Assembly (NCBI RefSeq): GCF_029873635.1
Contig: NC_080422.1
Coordinates: 19,558,095-19,622,094 of the forward strand
Length of the DNA stretch: 64,000 nucleotides
Direction of reading: 5' to 3'
Source of the DNA: Malania oleifera
Taxonomy: Eukaryota > Streptophyta > Magnoliopsida > Santalales > Ximeniaceae
The position numbers were made by a program, and so were the translations under genes. Of the stretch, positions 23,059 to 35,280 are shown in pieces. The notes beneath the pieces are model-generated. The model did not search any database. It was given only the letters and a program-made list of their open reading frames with translations, and was not told the origin of the DNA. Each line of letters begins with the position of its first letter. The first letter of the stretch is position 1.

Positions 23059-24918
23059 GTACTTATGCAGCAAGGTAAGGTAGTAGCGTATGCTTCTTGA
23101 AAATTAAAAATGTATGAGAAGAATTACCCTACGTATGATTTGGAGTTGGCTACTATTGTATATGCACTGAAAATATGGCGACACTATCTATACGGGGTGC
23201 AGTCTGAGATCTTCACTGACCATAAGAGTTTCAGGTATTTCTTCACATAGAAGGAGTTGAACATGAGGCAGAGGCGGTGGCTAGAGTTGATTAAGGACTA
23301 CGATTGTACGATCAGCTATCATCCGGGGAAGGCTAATGTGGTGGCTGATGCGTTGAGTCAGAAGTCGGGACCTACGGTTGTATCTACGGTTGTAGCTCAG
23401 CATCATATCAGACGAGACCTGGGAAGCCTTGGTATGGAGTTAGTGATTGGTGATCATCAAGCTTTCTTTACTAGCTTGGTGATCCAGCCAACTTTGTTTG
23501 AACATATAAGGGCCGCGTAGGCTAGTGATGCAGAGTTGGCAGGGGTTATGTAAAAGGTACAGCAGGGACCGGCTACAAAGTTTAACATCTCTGAGGGAGG
23601 TGAGCTGAGGTTTGGGACCAGGTTATGTGTTCCGAATGATGATGAGATGAGAAGGACGATTCTGGAGGAAGCGCATCGCTCTTTGTATACGGTACATCCT
23701 AGTAGTACAAAGATGTATCGGGACTTGCACGAGATCTTCTGGTGGTCTGGTATTAAGAGGCAGATTGCTTAGTTCGTGGAGCAGTAACTGACGTGTCAAC
23801 AAGTGAAAGTTGAACATCAGAGGCTGGTAGGGCCGTTGCAGCCCTTGCCTATTCTGGTGTGGAAATGAGAGCATATTTCCATAGATTTTGTGACCTAATT
23901 GCCGCTAGCACTTCACGGGCAAAATGCTATTTGGGTGATCATGGATAGATTAACGAAATTTGCTCATTTCATACCAATGAAGGTTGGCTACCCTTTAAGT
24001 AGGCTAGCTGATATGTACGTGCATGAGATTGTGAGAATGCACGGAGTACCGATGTCCATTGTGTTAGAATGAGATCTGAGGTTTACTTCTCGATTTTGGA
24101 TAAGCTTGCAGGAGGCACTGGGGACGAAACTTACTTTCAGTACAACGTTCCACCCCCAAACTGATGGACAGTCGGAGAGGATGATACAGATCTTGGAAGA
24201 TATGTTGTGAGCTTGTGTGTTAGATATTGGTGATAGTTGGATACAGTTAATGCCACTAGTAGAGTTCTCTTATAATAACAGCTTCCAGACTAATATTTGG
24301 ATGACACCGTTTAAGGCTTTGTATGGTTAGAGGTGTCGATCTCCTTTGTGTTGGGATGAGGTTGGTGAACGTCAAGTGTTAGGACCTGAACTCATGCAGT
24401 AGCTGTTTGAGAAGGTGGGTTTGAACTGGGATAGGATTAAATCAGCTCGGAGCTGGCAGAAGAGTTATGCAGATGTTCGCCGCCGTGATTTAGAATTCGA
24501 GGTGGGGGGTAAGGTATTTCTGCATATCGCTCTGATGAAAGGGGTGATGAGATTTGGGAGGAAGGGCAAGTTAAGCCCGAGGTATATCGGACCATTCTAG
24601 GTTCTTGAGCGAGTGGGTTCGGTAGCTTACAAGATTGCATTACCTCCAACACTTTTTCGGGTCCACGATGTGTTTCACGTATCCATGTTGAGAAGGTACG
24701 TGTTAGATCCTTCACATATTATCAACTACGATAAGTTGGAAATTAGGGATACTTTAGCGTATGAGGAGATACTTGTTCAGGTTCCGGACCGTAAAGTTCA
24801 AAAGTTTCGTACTAAGGAAATACTGTTAGTGAAGATATTGTGGCGGAACCACGAGGTTGAGGAAGCTTCTTGGGAACTGGAAATGGAAATACGCAGAAAG
24901 TATCCACAGTTGTTTTGA
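23059..24918 (+). pseudogene. Chromovirus RNase H end, integrase and chromodomain
   Basis: RNase H resumes with LMQQGKVVAYAS and ends [12 protein letters not shown] (23332). Integrase follows: a zinc-binding region about 23650-23830 with CQQVKVEHQRLVGPLQ, core motifs around WKxEHISIDFVT (23862), a degraded second-aspartate block (24055-24090) and [17 protein letters not shown] (24160). A GPF module (IGPF, 24588) and HVSMLRRYV (24679) precede the chromodomain-like tail ending VKILWRNHEVEEASWELE and KYPQLF (24830-24915). The chromodomain steers integration to heterochromatin in this clade. There are at least ten in-frame stops. Confidence 0.85.
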
Positions 24919-25158
24919 GCACTTGTACATGACCCTACTTTAGGTTGGGATAGGTGGTTAGTCGTTGCGAGTGTGTGTATTGTGAACTCTTGAGACAGCT
25001 ATATATGTAACCACGGTATTCCTCCGTCATAAGTGAGGGTATATATATGTATGTGTATGAGGGGGCTATGCTGTAGTAGTCGCCAGTTTTCTTCTTGGAA
25101 TGTTGTATGAATAAGTTTGTGAATTAGAGATGACAAATTTCGAGGACGAAATTTTTGT

Positions 25159-25171
25159 AAGGAGGGGAGAT
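25159..25171 (+). promoter_or_regulatory. Polypurine tract of the chromovirus
   Basis: AAGGAGGGGAGAT lies directly upstream of the 3' LTR start at 25172. Confidence 0.8.
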
Positions 25172-26989
25172 TGTAAGAACCTAAACTGTGATAGATAGGT
25201 TTAAATAATTAAGAGAGGGGTAAAATTGGTATTTGAACAGGATTCGTCGATGAAGGCCATGCATCTCTTGTCAACAAAGTTCAGAGGCTCGTTGACGAGG
25301 AGAAGCCGAGGAGTTTCGGGAACTGGTGATATCGGGATTCGTTGATGAATCCTCTTTCTCGTCGACGAGAGGACTATAGAGCCTCATCGACGAGGACACC
25401 ATCTCGTCGACGAGTTTGCCTGGGTTAAAGGGGCTATAAATAGAATTCTTTTTACTTCTTAACTAAGAAAACTCAAATATCTCTCTCTCTCTCTCTAGAA
25501 CTCTCCCTACTCTTTATCTCTCTAGATTTCCTCGTCATTCGTCGTTAGAATCGTGAATCTGAAGTTACCACGAGGATCGTGGAAGGATTCTCTACAAGTT
25601 CTACGGATTGGAATCCTGTTTCGGAGATTTTTTGGGTTTCAGCTTAAAATCGAGGTAAGACTCAATTTTCAATTCTGATCCGGTAGTTTTGTAGGGAACA
25701 GTGTTGTGAGTATATTCTGTACTATTGATTGTAGGTTTTGGAACTCCGTTCATTGTTTAAGGAACTTAGAGTTCGGGATTGACTATTCGGGAAAAAGGTA
25801 AGGGAAATTGTGTTTATATCGGTTATTTATTAAATCGGACTCGGTAGAACTGTGGTTCACAATCCTGTGTGTGTTTTGGCTACTCATTTGGGGGGATCTA
25901 ACGGGGAAAACTATGGGTTTTTCGTGGTTATAGTTTTGGGAAAAATGGGGCGATGGGCTGCATCCCTAGTTTTGTTGAAAACCAAACGTATATGTTGATT
26001 TATACTGTGTTATAGGGATGGTCGTGCCTTGACTTGTTTAAACTATATGTGTTTGGAAAACCTTTATTTTAGATTACCAAATGGGTGTGGTTTGTTTAGT
26101 TATATGAGCATGCATATGTTGTATCTTGGTGAAATAGGAACGAGGTTCCGAATTGTTCCAGGTTTGAAAATCTGGCTTTTTCCGAAGAGTGCGCAATACC
26201 ACTAGATTGGCCGGCTTTCGAGCCGAAGGGTGTGCGAACACCAGATCTGCACCGGTTCAACGCTGATGCTATGTCAAGTTACCGGGGGCACCGACGTTTA
26301 CCGAAGGGTGTAAAATATCACTAGATTGTCGGTGTTGGCCGAAGTGTGTGAAATATCACCAGATTGCTGGCTTTTATCGAAGGGTGTAAAATACCACCAA
26401 ACAGTCTGGCTTCAAGCCGAAGGGTGTGATGACACCAAATTGTATTGCTTGTTTTGTGAAAATACTGGAACTGATTTTTGATTATTTTGACTATTGAACT
26501 ATGCATGGTCGTATGTCATGATAACACTCAAATGCCACACCTCGATATAACCTGTATTCTTCTTTACTGAGAGATGTCTCACCCCTACTGTACGTACATT
26601 TTTACAGGTCTTTCGAGTAACCAGAACTAGTGTCCTGGTGTAGAGAAGTGTAGTGGCTGGTGTACTGCGGTTAACACTTGGGTAAGTGCTAGAATTGTAT
26701 TCTAGTGGGTTGCCATTTTGAGATGTATTTGGGCACCCGTTTGTACCTTTTGATAGAGCCTGATGTTTGCTCTAGTATAGACTCTGGTATGGTATTGTAT
26801 ATGTATATATATAGAATAACTTTTTCCGCTGCGTATATGACTGTGTTTGGATGCGTTTAGGGTGCCTGAAAACCCCACGGGGTTGGACCTCATCCTTTGT
26901 ACTGTATCTGTGGATAATTTGTATGATATAGGGACATGTTAGGTTATATTTTCACCCCTGGATCCCATTTCAGGATTCGAAGTGTGACA
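25172..26989 (+). repeat. 3' LTR of the chromovirus
   Basis: 1818 bp and clearly paired with 16251-18133, though with many substitutions, so the insertion is not recent. It carries one TCGTCGACGA-type palindrome fewer than the 5' LTR: the segment after GAACAGG is shortened. Its TATA box GGCTATAAATAG is at 25431, facing the DUF642 gene. Confidence 0.92.
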
Positions 26990-26994
26990 AAACT

Positions 26995-27798
26995 AACTTC
27001 ACTAGCCGACATATTTAAAAACAAAGTAAATTAATAGATATATTAAGAATTAGTATGTTGAACCAAATACTTTCTAACCTATATCCTTGAATATTTTTTT
27101 GACTCCCATAATAATAAAAAGAATAATGAGGGTAATTAAGAAAAAAAAAGTAATTATGGCCAATACCTTTTGCAATAATGCTATCTCAAACTAGTGCAAC
27201 ATTATATATATTGTGTATATATAATTAATAACATGTTTATTATGGCTTATGGAATTTTAAAACCATGACAAAAATAAAATAAGATTATTATTATTTTTTG
27301 GATTATAAAATAAGAGTATTAGAAAATTACAAAAACACCCTGGAATGGACGGTGAAACTGCCAAAAGAAAGCCATGTGGGCTTTAAGCAGATATTGTCGC
27401 TAGAAAAATGAAATCGAGAGCATAAATCTTGGGGCCCAACTCACTATGTTACCTTACAGGTTGCATGTGAATGTATGATTTATTATAAACTATTTAGGCT
27501 AAAAAATATTAATTAATTAATAAATTAATAATTAATAATTAAATACGAGAATTCACATGCATTAAAAACTATTAAACTAAAAAAACATTAATTAATTAAT
27601 TATTAATTAAATTCGAGAATTCACATGCACCCACGTTGGTCGCCACGTCGTTAACAAGGGTTGCCCCACCCCTAATTGGGGGTCTAGTGGCATTCTTGTT
27701 GTTTTCTCCAAACCCAGGGGCTTTCTTCTTCCCACAACTACATAAATCCCCCGTTACTCTCCCGCCCATCCTCACATAATTTCAACTCAACCCCCCCG

Positions 27799-27846
<48 letters not shown>
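26995..27846 (+). promoter_or_regulatory. Upstream region and 5' leader of the DUF642 gene
   Basis: About 850 bp separate the chromovirus from the start codon. Two copies of an AT-rich direct repeat ending CGAGAATTCACATGCA lie at about 27505-27560 and 27575-27629. ACGT-core words occur at 27631 (CCACGTTGG) and 27642 (GCCACGTCG), resembling G-box-like plant elements. A weak TATA-like TACATAAAT is at 27739. The inferred leader holds a long CT microsatellite (27805-27837) just before the ATG, common in plant 5' leaders. Promoter assignment is inference. Confidence 0.5.
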
Positions 27847-29546
27847 ATGCTGAGGATCGCCGCGCTACTTGCGCTACTGCTTTGCGCCGCCGGCGACGTC
27901 GTCGTTGCATCCATCTCCGGCGGTAAGGTTTAACATTCCGCTATGATTTATTTTTTATTTATGATCTAGTTGGAAAAAGTTATATATGTGATCATAATAA
28001 TAACGGGAACTAGCTTGTAGTTAGAAGTATTTGTTGATAATTATTCACAATAAATAACAAAGCGGGAGCTGGATCTGAAATTGCTTAGCTCGAACTCTCT
28101 TTATTGGGACTCTGGTGTTATTGATAAGATTTAATTTTATTTCATCTTATATTTAGATTTGTTGCCTCTGAACAACGAGGCTATAAATTAGGTTTCAAGT
28201 TATTAGATTCAAATTTTAAGAGAGGTAACAATGAAAAAAAAAAAAAATTACGCCAGATCTTTGTAGTTATTACTTTGGTTTATGTATGTGTATATATATT
28301 TTAAATAGATAGTGTTATTGGTATTTAAAAACGCTATCACTAAGTATTTTTTTTTATATTTTTTAAAAGAATAAAATGACTAATTTACTTCTATTAATTG
28401 TATACTATATTACATGGTTGTTGTTTTAATCTTGTGAAAATCTCGAGTCATGTGATGAGGCACATGGCTTCATCATTATGTTTTTTCGGAATCTTTTCTC
28501 TCGTTGTATTAAAAAATAAAAAATAAAAAATATAATATATATGAAATTAATTTAATAAATTAAATATTCAATCTCATGGTTGCATCCAAGTGCCTTAAGC
28601 ATGAATAAATATGTGCTAATATATATATGAGAAATTTTTAAATAAAATCATCCCGATAAGGTCTTGATTAGGCTACTTTTGAAATGTGACCATATAAATA
28701 TTTATTTTTTAAAATTATTTTAATAAAAAATAAGTTACTTGCATTAAATTAGGAAAGATGTGATAGCTTAAGTGGCTACAAAGAGATTTTTAAGGTAATT
28801 GTACATTGCACAGGTAGATACATGCAAGGATTGACTTTAATCTACTTCTAGGATGTGGTTTAGGTGGTAATGTGAGTTGCGAGAGTGCCTCTCCCGAGGT
28901 CAGGAATTGAAATTCTCCCGAACTCGTTTTTATCCCTGGACTACTGAATTTATCCTCCCTTTGGAGTTATGAGGATCAACTTCAAGGAGAGCAAGATTAG
29001 TTACGTGAACCGTAAAATGGACGCGTAGATACTCGATACGTAATCTAAAAAAAAAAAAGGATTGATTTCAATTTTACAGTATTGATTGTAAAATATTAAT
29101 AGACAAAAGATGCTTATATTTCTTGGAATTTATCAAAAATATATAAATTTTTTATGAAATTTAAAAAATGACACTGGCCTTCTCACAGATTTAAAAATTA
29201 TCAATATTTGTAAAAAAAAATTATTGTCTTTTTATTAAATCATTAGGGTCATTTCGTCTGACATTTCATCTGGTTGGTTGGTGGACAACAATTACAAGTA
29301 CAGATTTGGAAGACGCATTCTTAAATGCAAATCTCAAACGATCCATCTGATAAAAACAGAGAGAAAAGAGAGAGTGTCTACTGGTTAGTGAACCCAGCTA
29401 ACCCGATCCATGGATCAGAAGAAGTTGACTGCATCCGCCAGATATGGATTTGTGGTCCTCAGATTAGACGGTCGTGATTAAACCTCACATGCACATCAAT
29501 TCACACAATAAAATCGCCCATAAATGAACTGATCGAAGGCATCGAT

Positions 29547-29596
<50 letters not shown>

Positions 29597-31079
29597 GTGC
29601 AGATCCGCATTAAAGTTTTGTACAAAGAAATGGCAGCATGCATGCATGGCAGCCTTCCACATTATCCATATAATTAATTGAAAATATTTAATTAACTAAT
29701 ACACGTGTCTAGCTCTACCTAGCTAGTTGCTATCCTGAATTTTTGTCCTTAGTTACTTTACACTTAGCCTAGCTAGCTAGCGAGCGAGCTCCCCCATGTT
29801 ACGCCTACCCTTTTCATATATTTATATAAATATATAATTTATGTACCCTCTCTCTCTCTCTCTCTCTCTCCACAGTTTAGTAATAGAATAAACTACCCCC
29901 TCGGGTGCAGGATTATTACCGAATGGCAACTTCGAATATGGCCCCAAGCCATGGCAGATGAAGGGGACCAAGGTCATTTCGGAAAACGCAATTCCGAATT
30001 GGAAAATATCTGGATTTGTGGAGTTCATAAAATCGGGTCAAAAACAAGGGGACATGATCCTGATCGTGCCGGAGGGAGCCTTCGCCGTCCGTCTGGGGAA
30101 CGAGGCGTCAATCCGGCAAAGGGTCAAGGTCAAAGCGGGAATCTACTACTCCGTCACTTTCAGCGCCGCCCGCACGTGCGCCCAGGAGGAGCGGCTCAAC
30201 GTCTCTGTCGCGTCGGTCGCCGGAAAACCCAGACCCCTCGACACCGGGATCCTCCCGATGCAGACAATGTACAGCAGCACAGGCTGGGACTCCTACTCCT
30301 GGGCATTCCAAGCGGGTCAACCCGAAATTGATATCCTGATTCACAATCCGGGTTCGGAAGAGGATCCGGCTTGTGGCCCGCTCATCGATTCTGTCGCATT
30401 GAAGCCACTCTATCCTCCCCGCCGCACCAGTGGTAGTAAATTAGTAAATTAGGAAATTAGTAATTCTCTGTTTTTATTCTGGTTCAAAAGTCACTATCCC
30501 TTTCATGGAATTTACTGATTAATTAGTAAAATTAATTTTGCAGCAAATCTTCTGAAGAATGGAGATTTGGAGGAAGGTCCGTATGTGCTCCCCAACACAA
30601 CATGGGGCGTTCTGATTCCACCCAACATCGAGGACGACCACTCCCCCCTCCCCGGCTGGATCATTGAATCGCTCAAAGCCGTCAAGTATATAGATTCCGA
30701 ACACTACGCCGTGCCCGCCGGCGAGCGGGCGGTGGAGCTCATCGCCGGCAAAGAGAGTGCCATTTCGCAGGTCGTGCGGACCACCCCCGGCCGACTCTAC
30801 GCCCTCACCTTCGCTGTAGGTGACGCCGGCGACGCCTGCGTTGGGTCCATGGCGGTGGAGGCGTACGCCGGGAAGGGCGCCGTTCAGGTGCTGTACGAGT
30901 CCAAGGGCAAGGGCGGGTTCAAGCGGGCGGTGCTGCGGTTCCAGGCGACGAAGGCGCGCACCCGGATCACTTTCTGGAGCACGTTCTACACCATGAAGAA
31001 CGACAACTCCGGATCCCTGTGTGGCCCTGTGATCGATGATGTGAAGCTGCTCAGTGTCCGTACGCGGCGCCATGCTTGA
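27847..31079 (+). CDS. DUF642 cell-wall protein, BIIDXI-like (three exons)
   Basis: Predicted exons are 27847-27922, 29911-30432 and 30544-31079, with GT-AG introns both in phase 1, giving 377 residues, normal for the family. Residues 1 to about 23 are a signal peptide (MLRIAALLALLLCAAGD). Two tandem galactose-binding-like DUF642 modules follow. The first opens GLLPNGNFEYGPKPWQMKGT and holds ARTCAQEERLNVS and EEDPACGPLID. The second opens ANLLKNGDLEEGPYVLP and holds IEDDHSPLPGWIIESLKAVK and LCGPVIDDVKLLS. Family members are secreted, bind cell-wall polysaccharides and are reported to interact with pectin methylesterase. The close match of the block around FVEFIKSGQKQGDM to Arabidopsis BIIDXI-type proteins supports that subgroup. 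Exons are GC-rich against an AT-rich background. No stop or frameshift is seen. Retroelements flank it on both sides and intron 1 carries a SINE. Confidence 0.95.
28842..29056 (+). mobile_element. tRNA-derived SINE, family 1, copy B (in intron 1)
   Basis: Flanked by an imperfect 16-bp target duplication: AAGGATTGACTTTAAT (28826-28841) and AAGGATTGATTTCAAT (29057-29072). It has an A-box-like GGTTTAGGTGGTAATG, a B-box-like AGGAATTGAAATTC, the family words TTTATCCTCCC, ATCAACTTCAAGG, GATTAGTTACGTGAACCG and TAAAATGGACGCG, and a 12-A tail. It has the same strand as the host gene. Confidence 0.85.
29551..29592. repeat. (TA)n microsatellite
   Basis: About 20 uninterrupted TA dinucleotides in intron 1; likely length-polymorphic. 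Confidence 0.95.
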
Positions 31080-31195
31080 CTGATTGAGATGATTGATTTG
31101 GATTAATTAGTTAATATTGGTTCTGCAACTTTTTGATCGCCATTGTTATAATTTGTAATTTGGATATTCAAGATCTCTGCTGGGTTTATTGTATT

Positions 31196-31408
31196 GTATT
31201 TTTTTTTTATAGAATTACGGATTGGTATTCACGTGTCCGTTTTACGGTCCATGTAACTAATTCTACGCCCATTGAAGTTGATCCCATAATTTTAAAGGGA
31301 TGGTAAATTCAGGAGTTCAGAGTCGAAAACGAGTCCGCGAGTATTTGAACACCTGTCATTATGAGACACTTCGTAGTTCGCACTATCATATGAACTATAC
31401 TATGGGGG
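31196..31408 (-). mobile_element. tRNA-derived SINE, family 1, copy C
   Basis: Flanked by a perfect 15-bp target duplication TGGGTTTATTGTATT (31181-31195, 31409-31423). On the plus strand it starts with its T-run (A tail on minus). Reading minus, it gives the family words TTTACCATCCC, GGGATCAACTTCAATGG, GAATTAGTTACATGGACCG and TAAAACGGACACG, and a B-box-like GTTCAAATAC. It inserted about 115 bp after the DUF642 stop codon, so it could fall in the 3' UTR. Confidence 0.88.
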
Positions 31409-31556
31409 TGGGTTTATTGTATTTTTTGGGGGCATGTAGAGTTGTTCCGTAGAATTTGTATCAACATCTATGATATTAGTACTTCGCTCATGTATTGCTG
31501 CCACAACTGTTGAAAAACTGTTACAGAGCAGAGTAATTTTAAGCCATTTCTCTAAG

Positions 31557-31560
<4 letters not shown>

Positions 31561-31610
<50 letters not shown>
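31561..31610. repeat. (AT)n microsatellite
   Basis: 25 uninterrupted AT dinucleotides. Confidence 0.95.
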
Positions 31611-31612
<2 letters not shown>

Positions 31613-32031
31613 CACTTAATGAACTCATCACTTATAATTGATCACTTGTTTGATATAAAATAAAATAAAGATTATGATAATAAGATGACAAAAGCTTATC
31701 ATTACAGTAAAACAATAAAACAATAATAAAAGTTAGTAACATGAAACACTATTTAAGTTAGAAGGAACTCACTAGGAGTATATGAATTTGATCATATAAT
31801 AATATGACATACGAAATGCTTCATGGTATAAATCTATGAGACCCACAACACATCATTAGAGTTAACTGAAATAATTTATTTGATATTAGAGTCACTTTAA
31901 GAGAATGCCAAGTGAGTGAGAATACCATATAAGTGAGTTAATTTAATATTAGAGTCATTTATTTGATATTAGAGTCACCTTCATGAATAAGCTTATTGAT
32001 TTTTAGTATATTAGTTATGTCCTTGCTATGA
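31611..32031. other. Spacer with short direct repeats
   Basis: The phrase TTTGATATTAGAGTCAC occurs twice (31879-31895 and 31961-31977), with a third near-copy around 31942-31957. No gene is seen. The last part may already belong to the pararetrovirus relic, whose open frame begins at 32032. Confidence 0.4.
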
Positions 32032-34502
32032 GGAGTAAGAGGTAACTTGCATTCAGGAGCAGCTTGGATAAAAGTTATACCAGATTTACATATTGACCTC
32101 CAAGACAAGAGTATGGAAAAGACTCTACAGATTAGAGTTAATACGCGTGATTGGCAGAATATGTTAAAATGTAGCCCAGACAGGAGGTGCATTAGAATTA
32201 TTGCCATATTGTATTTAAAGTTCTATAATACGGGGAAACTAGCCCTCGGAAGAGGAGTTAGTAGATTCACTCAATTCTTCGAGACAAATCAAGTAGACTT
32301 AGTTAGAGGATTACAGCCCGAGGTTGTGAATCCAAGAGCGCTAAGCTGGCCACAGATTTGGGTAACCCCAAGGACAGAAGAAAGATTGAAAAATCTTTTG
32401 CTAGAGTCAGTAAGACAAGAGGCAAATAGATTAATCATCACAGAACTTCTAAGTGATTATACTCCTAGTCAAGCGAGTATATCTAGAGAGGAGGATATTA
32501 ATTCAGAAATTAGGTCAGAAGGATCTGGACCATCTAAATTAAGACCATCAAGCAGTAGAAGGGTAGTTGGTCAGAGAACCATAAGAATCCCTATCTATGC
32601 AGATGAAGATGAAGACCAGTCTCATATAGCATATATGGGAGCATCCATTTTAAGCACCAAATTTGAAGAATGGGCAACACTTGTTAACATTTCTATCGGG
32701 AAGATAGAATGTACAACCCTTATTGACACTGGGTGTACATGGTCTAGTACTAGGATTAGATTTCTAGAAGTGACTTGGGAATCAGAAAATTTTAAAGTTA
32801 TAATCGGCAACGGTGTTATTCTTCAGATAGGAGAAGTTGCCAGAAATGTTAAAATCAGGATGAATGGCAAAGAATATGAGGAGCAAATTCTTGGCCTAAT
32901 TCCAGAATTACTAGACGATTTCCTTTTGGGAAGTATATTCCTTAAGAGATATCAGCCGTTTACGATATGCTCAGAAGAAATTATCCTAGATAATCATTTT
33001 ATTCCGAAACTCTCAGAAACTACTGTAAAGAATTACAGATTAGTAGAAGAAGAAAAATCGGAAGAGAAATCTAATTATCAAGAGAAACTTGATAATTGGA
33101 AGGACTTGATATTAGGAAGCATTCTAAAAGTAAATCAGTCGTCTGAAAAAGAAGAAAGTAATCTTGAAGAAATCAAGAAGATGCTTTCAGAAAATTGGTC
33201 GGAGAATCCGAAGACATTATGGCAGAAAGCCATGCCAGAAGCAGATATTGTTCTTAAAAATCCTGATACAGTTATTAGAAGTAAAGGGATTAGTTATCCA
33301 AATGAAATGATAAAGGAATTTGAAAAACAAATTCACGAATTGTTAAATTTGGGACTCATGAGGCACAGTACGAGTGAGCACAGGAGTGCAACATTCATGG
33401 TGACAAATCATGCCGAACAAGTATGAGGAAAAGCCAGAATGGTTATTGATTATAGAGATTTGAATAGAGAAACAAGAGATGATGGGTATAATCTACCTAA
33501 TCAGGAATATCTTAGAAATAGACTAAGAAGGGAGAAACCCTCAATTTATTCTAAATTCGATCTCAAATCAGGGTACTGGCAGATAAAGGTCAAAGAGAGA
33601 GCAGTAGCTCTTATAGCCTTCACAATGCCCATTGGGCTATTCAAATGGCTAGTTATGCCATTTGGATTGAAGAATGCCCTAGGCATTTTCCAGAGAAGAA
33701 TGGACAGAGGGTTTGGAGGAATGACGGGATTTGTTGCAGTTTACATTGATGATGTTTTAGTATTTAGTAAAAATACTAAGGATCATTTAGAACATTTGAG
33801 GCAGGTGGCACAAGTGTTCAGAAAAGAAGGAATGGTTCTTTCAGAAAGAAAAACCATTTGGATGCAACCTCAGATATAATTTTTAGGTTTAAAAATTCGA
33901 GGTAATGAAGAGGAGCTTCAACCACACATAGCAGAAAGGCTACATGAATTTCCTGATGAATTCAAAGATAGAAGGCAGTGTCAATGCTTTCTAAAAGTAT
34001 TGAATTACATTAGAAAATTCATAAAAGATTTGGCAGAAAAGGCAGTATCAATTCAAAAAAAGGTTTCAGTAAAGAATCCCTAAAATTGGACTTCAGAGGA
34101 TACTGAAATTGTTAAAGCCTTAAAGAAAGAAACCAAAAATTTTCCAAATTTGAATATCCAGGCGGAACAGAATTAGATATAATTCTGGAAACCGATGCTT
34201 CAGATAGAGCATGGGGGTGTGTTTTAAAGATCAGGAAGATCAATAAAACAGAACATCTCAGCAGATATTGGAGTGGATGTTTTAATGGAGCAGAGCTTAA
34301 TTACCCAATGCATGAAAAAGAATTATTGGCAGTCCTTAAAGGAATTAGGGCCAATGAACTTTTTTTGGGTAAACCATTTATTGTTAGAACAGATAATTCC
34401 TATGTGAAGCATATCATGGGAATTAAGTTAAAACTATGCACTCAAGCAAGATTGGTTAGGTGGAGGAATGAGTTACAATATTATTCCTTTAATGTAGAAC
34501 AT
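32032..34502 (+). pseudogene. Endogenous pararetrovirus polyprotein relic: protease, reverse transcriptase, RNase H start
   Basis: A frame open from 32032 to 33426 has an N-terminal part I cannot assign with certainty (possibly from a movement- or capsid-linked region), then an aspartic protease block with TLIDTGCTWSS (about 32719) and LLGSIFLKRYQPF. The stretch leading into the reverse transcriptase has LLNLGLMRHSTSEHRS and MVTNHAEQV, which is characteristic of Caulimoviridae rather than Ty3 elements. After a TGA (33424) reverse transcriptase continues with MVIDYRDLN, YSKFDLKSGYWQIK, VMPFGLKNA and the catalytic YIDDVLVFSK (33742). RNase H begins around 34180 with ETDASDRAWG and contains NYPMHEKELLAVLKGIRA. 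Several stops and frameshifts make it inactive. It is interrupted at 34502 by a solo LTR. Confidence 0.82.
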
Positions 34503-35236
34503 TGTTAGCTTTACCGTGATCCTAAGAGGGGGGGTAAATTGGTATTTTTAAATTTTATCTCCTAGGTATTCCTCCTAGCAGCAGTATGTTCACAAGCCTA
34601 GGGTCAATCTAGTGCAAATAATGTAAATATACCAGAAATTAAATAAAGCAGTTTAAACAACCATACAAGCACCAGAAAGCAGTAAAGAGAGGATGACACA
34701 CAGATATGTTATCGAGGTTCAGCCAACTGCCTACGTCCCCGCCTTGGCTAACCAGCACAAGGATTATCACAATACCTTGCTCACTTAAATGGGTGGAGCG
34801 GCACCTATACAAACTAGGTCAAATTACCACAGGACTGACCTCAACCTTTACTCCAATCCTTACCGGGCTGGATTACCGCCCCCTCAGGCCACGCCTGGAA
34901 TCTCTCAGATATACAATCACAAGGTACAATATAAGGGTGCTTTCACGTAAAGCAGATTTGTATCACAAATGCGCACAAACACAAACACCATAGATGATTT
35001 AATAATGCAAGCTCTGTATGGTCTAAAAATGTCAACTCTCAACAATGTTTTCTATCAGTGTAGCAAGTAAGTGAGAGTGTCAATAACAATAATCTGTGTA
35101 CTTCAAAATATTCAGTCAAGCGTGTTCACACAGAGTATCAAACAAGCCTCAATATTATCAATCAATAGAATGTGTCAATCATACGAATGTGTATATGCTT
35201 GGATTTGCAAAATAGATAATCTTTGTTTTCGGAAAA

Positions 35237-35280
<44 letters not shown>

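Larger units (their letters stand above)
16251..26989 (+). mobile_element. Ty3/gypsy chromovirus (Tekay/Del-like), complete but defective
   Basis: LTRs begin TGTAAGAACC and end GTGACA. The element is flanked by a perfect 5-bp target duplication AAACT (16246-16250, 26990-26994). Order: 5' LTR, tRNA-Met primer site (TTGGTATCAGAGCTAACC), gag with a zinc knuckle, protease, reverse transcriptase, RNase H, integrase, C-terminal chromodomain, polypurine tract, 3' LTR. A 2-kb solo LTR (21056-23058) lies inside RNase H. Subtracting it leaves about 8.7 kb, normal for the clade. Many in-frame stops make it non-autonomous. Many of them read TAG where relatives have CAG, or TGA where relatives have CGA, fitting deamination of methylated cytosine. 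Its 3' end lies only about 0.86 kb before the DUF642 start codon. Confidence 0.93.
27923..29910 (+). other. Intron 1 of the DUF642 gene
   Basis: 1988 bp with donor G|GTAAGG and acceptor GGTGCAG|G. It holds a SINE (28842-29056), a (TA)n microsatellite (29551-29592) and a CT microsatellite near the acceptor (29848-29871). Confidence 0.85.

Noticed and set aside
29951-30331. 126-residue ORF overlapping the DUF642 exon 2
   Set aside because: Out-of-frame shadow of the GC-rich exon; the DUF642 frame has the conserved family motifs and splice phases.
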